Assembly: GCA_900767195.1 (NCBI GenBank)
Contig: CAAFYG010000123.1
Span: forward strand, 1-15,869
Direction: 5' to 3'
DNA from: Clostridia bacterium
GTDB lineage: Bacteria > Bacillota > Clostridia > Christensenellales > Borkfalkiaceae
DNA length: 15,869 nt
The notes below the pieces were generated by a model. That model did no database searches and was not told the origin of the DNA. It saw only the letters and a list, made by a program, of their open reading frames with translations. The position numbers and the translations under genes are program-made. Position 1 is the stretch's first letter. The number at the start of each line of letters is the position of its first letter. This document shows positions 14,947 through 15,869 of this stretch, piece by piece.

Positions 14947-15749
14947 ACGTTACCTCCTTCCGTCACTTCGCCGCCGAGCGCTTCCACGATCAGCGCGGGC
15001 AGATCGATCACTTTCGGCGCGCCGCTTTCTTCTTTGGCGTTTTCCTTTAAATTATAATGGCAAAGCGGACACACCGTGGCGATTTCCGCCGCCCCCGCTT
15101 CCGCCGCGCTTTGCAGAATTTTTCTGCTTTTCGCCTTGGTAAGCTCGGGGTTTTTCACCGACTGATACGCGCCGCAACACTCGTTTTTAAACGCGTAGCT
15201 CACGGGCGTGCCGCCGAGCGCCGCGATAAATTTCTCGATGAGCGACGGATTTTCGGGGTTATCGAACGCCATCACTTTCGAAGGGCGCAGCAAAAGGCAA
15301 CCGTAGTACGCCGCGATCTTGCGGTTTAAAGGCTTTACCACCTTGCTTTTTATCGTATCGAAACCCACCTCGTCGCGCAGAAATTCAAGATAGTGCAGCA
15401 CTTTCGTTTCGCCTTTGTACGGCGTTTCGAAGCCGAGATATAAATTCGCCGCGCGCGAGAAATTCTCGTCTGTTTTAATATCCTCGTTCGTCCGCTTGAT
15501 CACGTTGTGACAGGCAGAACAAAGCGTGAGCAATTTTCCGCCGTGTTCTTTCGCGTATTCAAGGGCGCGCACTGCAGAAAGCCGCGAAGCGATTTCTCTC
15601 TTCGCAGAGGGGTACACCGCGCCGCAGCATTGCCAGTTTTCGATTTCCGTCATCGTTACGCCTAATAATTCCGCCGCTTTCCGTGCCGTGATATCCAGCT
15701 CTTTCGCCTGCGTTTTCAGCGTGCAACCGGGATAATAACAAATTTCCAT
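14943..15749 (-). CDS. hdrB: Heterodisulfide reductase-like subunit B with two intact CCG domains
   Basis: 268 residues. The first CCG module has Cys9, then CCG at 41-43 and CSAC at 77-80 (C-x31-CCG-x33-CxxC). The second has Cys151, CCG at 191-193 and CPLC at 227-230 (C-x39-CCG-x33-CxxC). In methanogen HdrB these ligate two non-cubane [4Fe-4S] clusters that split the CoM-S-S-CoB disulfide. This organism is very unlikely to use that heterodisulfide, so the physiological acceptor is open: another disulfide, a DsrC-like protein, or the FrdAB pair of this operon. ATG is preceded by GGGAAGGAAAC at good spacing, 49 nt after the upstream fumarase-like gene. Confidence 0.92.
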   Translation of the reverse strand: MEICYYPGCTLKTQAKELDITARKAAELLGVTMTEIENWQCCGAVYPSAKREIASRLSAVRALEYAKEHGGKLLTLCSACHNVIKRTNEDIKTDENFSRAANLYLGFETPYKGETKVLHYLEFLRDEVGFDTIKSKVVKPLNRKIAAYYGCLLLRPSKVMAFDNPENPSLIEKFIAALGGTPVSYAFKNECCGAYQSVKNPELTKAKSRKILQSAAEAGAAEIATVCPLCHYNLKENAKEESGAPKVIDLPALIVEALGGEVTEGGNV

Positions 15750-15798
15750 ACCGTTTCCTTCCCGTGTTTTTCGTTTGTTTTTCGTGCGTTTTTCGCCT

Positions 15799-15869
15799 TT
15801 ATTTATTCAGGCAAGCCATGTCTTCGGGGCGGAAAACCTCGTCGAATTTTTCTGCCGTTAAAAATCCGA
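15799..15869 (-). CDS. C-terminal end of a class II fumarase/aspartase-superfamily enzyme (partial)
   Basis: Only the last 22 codons are visible, entering from the right edge and stopping with TAA at 15801-15799. The residues GFLTAEKFDE and RPEDM match the usual C-terminus of the fumarase C/aspartate ammonia-lyase superfamily (LT-x-EE-FD-xx-RPE-M). Arg-Pro-Glu-x-Met favours fumarase over aspartase, whose tail more often reads DPEKM. Same strand and only 49 nt from hdrB, so probably the same operon. The product would make fumarate from malate (or aspartate), the substrate of the FrdAB encoded downstream. The call rests on a short tail. Confidence 0.55.
   Translation of the reverse strand, partial: GFLTAEKFDEVFRPEDMACLNK

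Overview
The window looks like part of the chromosome of a strictly anaerobic, gut-type Gram-positive bacterium of the Clostridia. Three things suggest this: strong AGGAGG-type ribosome binding sites, a cytoplasmic heterodisulfide-reductase-like electron-transfer operon, and a giant lipoprotein built from the Cys/His repeats common in gut clostridial surface proteins. This is an inference from style; no rRNA or other taxonomic marker is present. All well-supported genes lie on the minus strand.

Right side (15869 down to 6464): one compact operon enters from outside the window. In transcription order it holds the C-terminal tail of a fumarase/aspartase-superfamily enzyme, hdrB, hdrC, hdrA, flxD (mvhD-like), an FrhB-like 2x[4Fe-4S] protein (flxC), an AsrA-like 2x[4Fe-4S] protein (flxB), an AsrB/HydG-like FAD/NAD(P)H protein (flxA), a fumarate-reductase iron-sulfur subunit (frdB), a fumarate-reductase flavoprotein (frdA) and a small PQ-loop/SemiSWEET-like membrane protein. 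Spacings run from short overlaps to 77 nt, and a hairpin with a U-run follows the last gene. Together they read as a soluble NADH-dependent fumarate reductase. FlxA would take electrons from NADH. FlxB, FlxC and FlxD would pass them to HdrA, where flavin-based bifurcation could send one branch to ferredoxin and the other through HdrC/HdrB to FrdB and FrdA, reducing fumarate to succinate. The fumarase or aspartase would supply fumarate. No membrane anchor for FrdAB is visible.

Middle (about 5738 to 6463): a mostly AT-rich stretch. It holds the operon terminator, a doubtful 49-residue reading frame, and a near-consensus sigma-70 promoter. The promoter leads into a 5' leader with an 11-codon peptide whose stop codon sits inside a terminator hairpin. 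This is a classic attenuation layout, directly upstream of the next gene.

Left side (5737 down to 542): a single 1731-residue lipoprotein. Its N-terminal half is about sixteen tandem ~48-residue modules with regularly spaced Cys and His. Its C-terminal half is beta-rich with Ig-like segments. Three neighbouring modules share a 144-bp period at DNA level, so the array has recently expanded.

Far left (1 to 541): two short plus-strand reading frames of low confidence (one cut by the window edge) and a large GC-rich inverted repeat beyond the lipoprotein gene.
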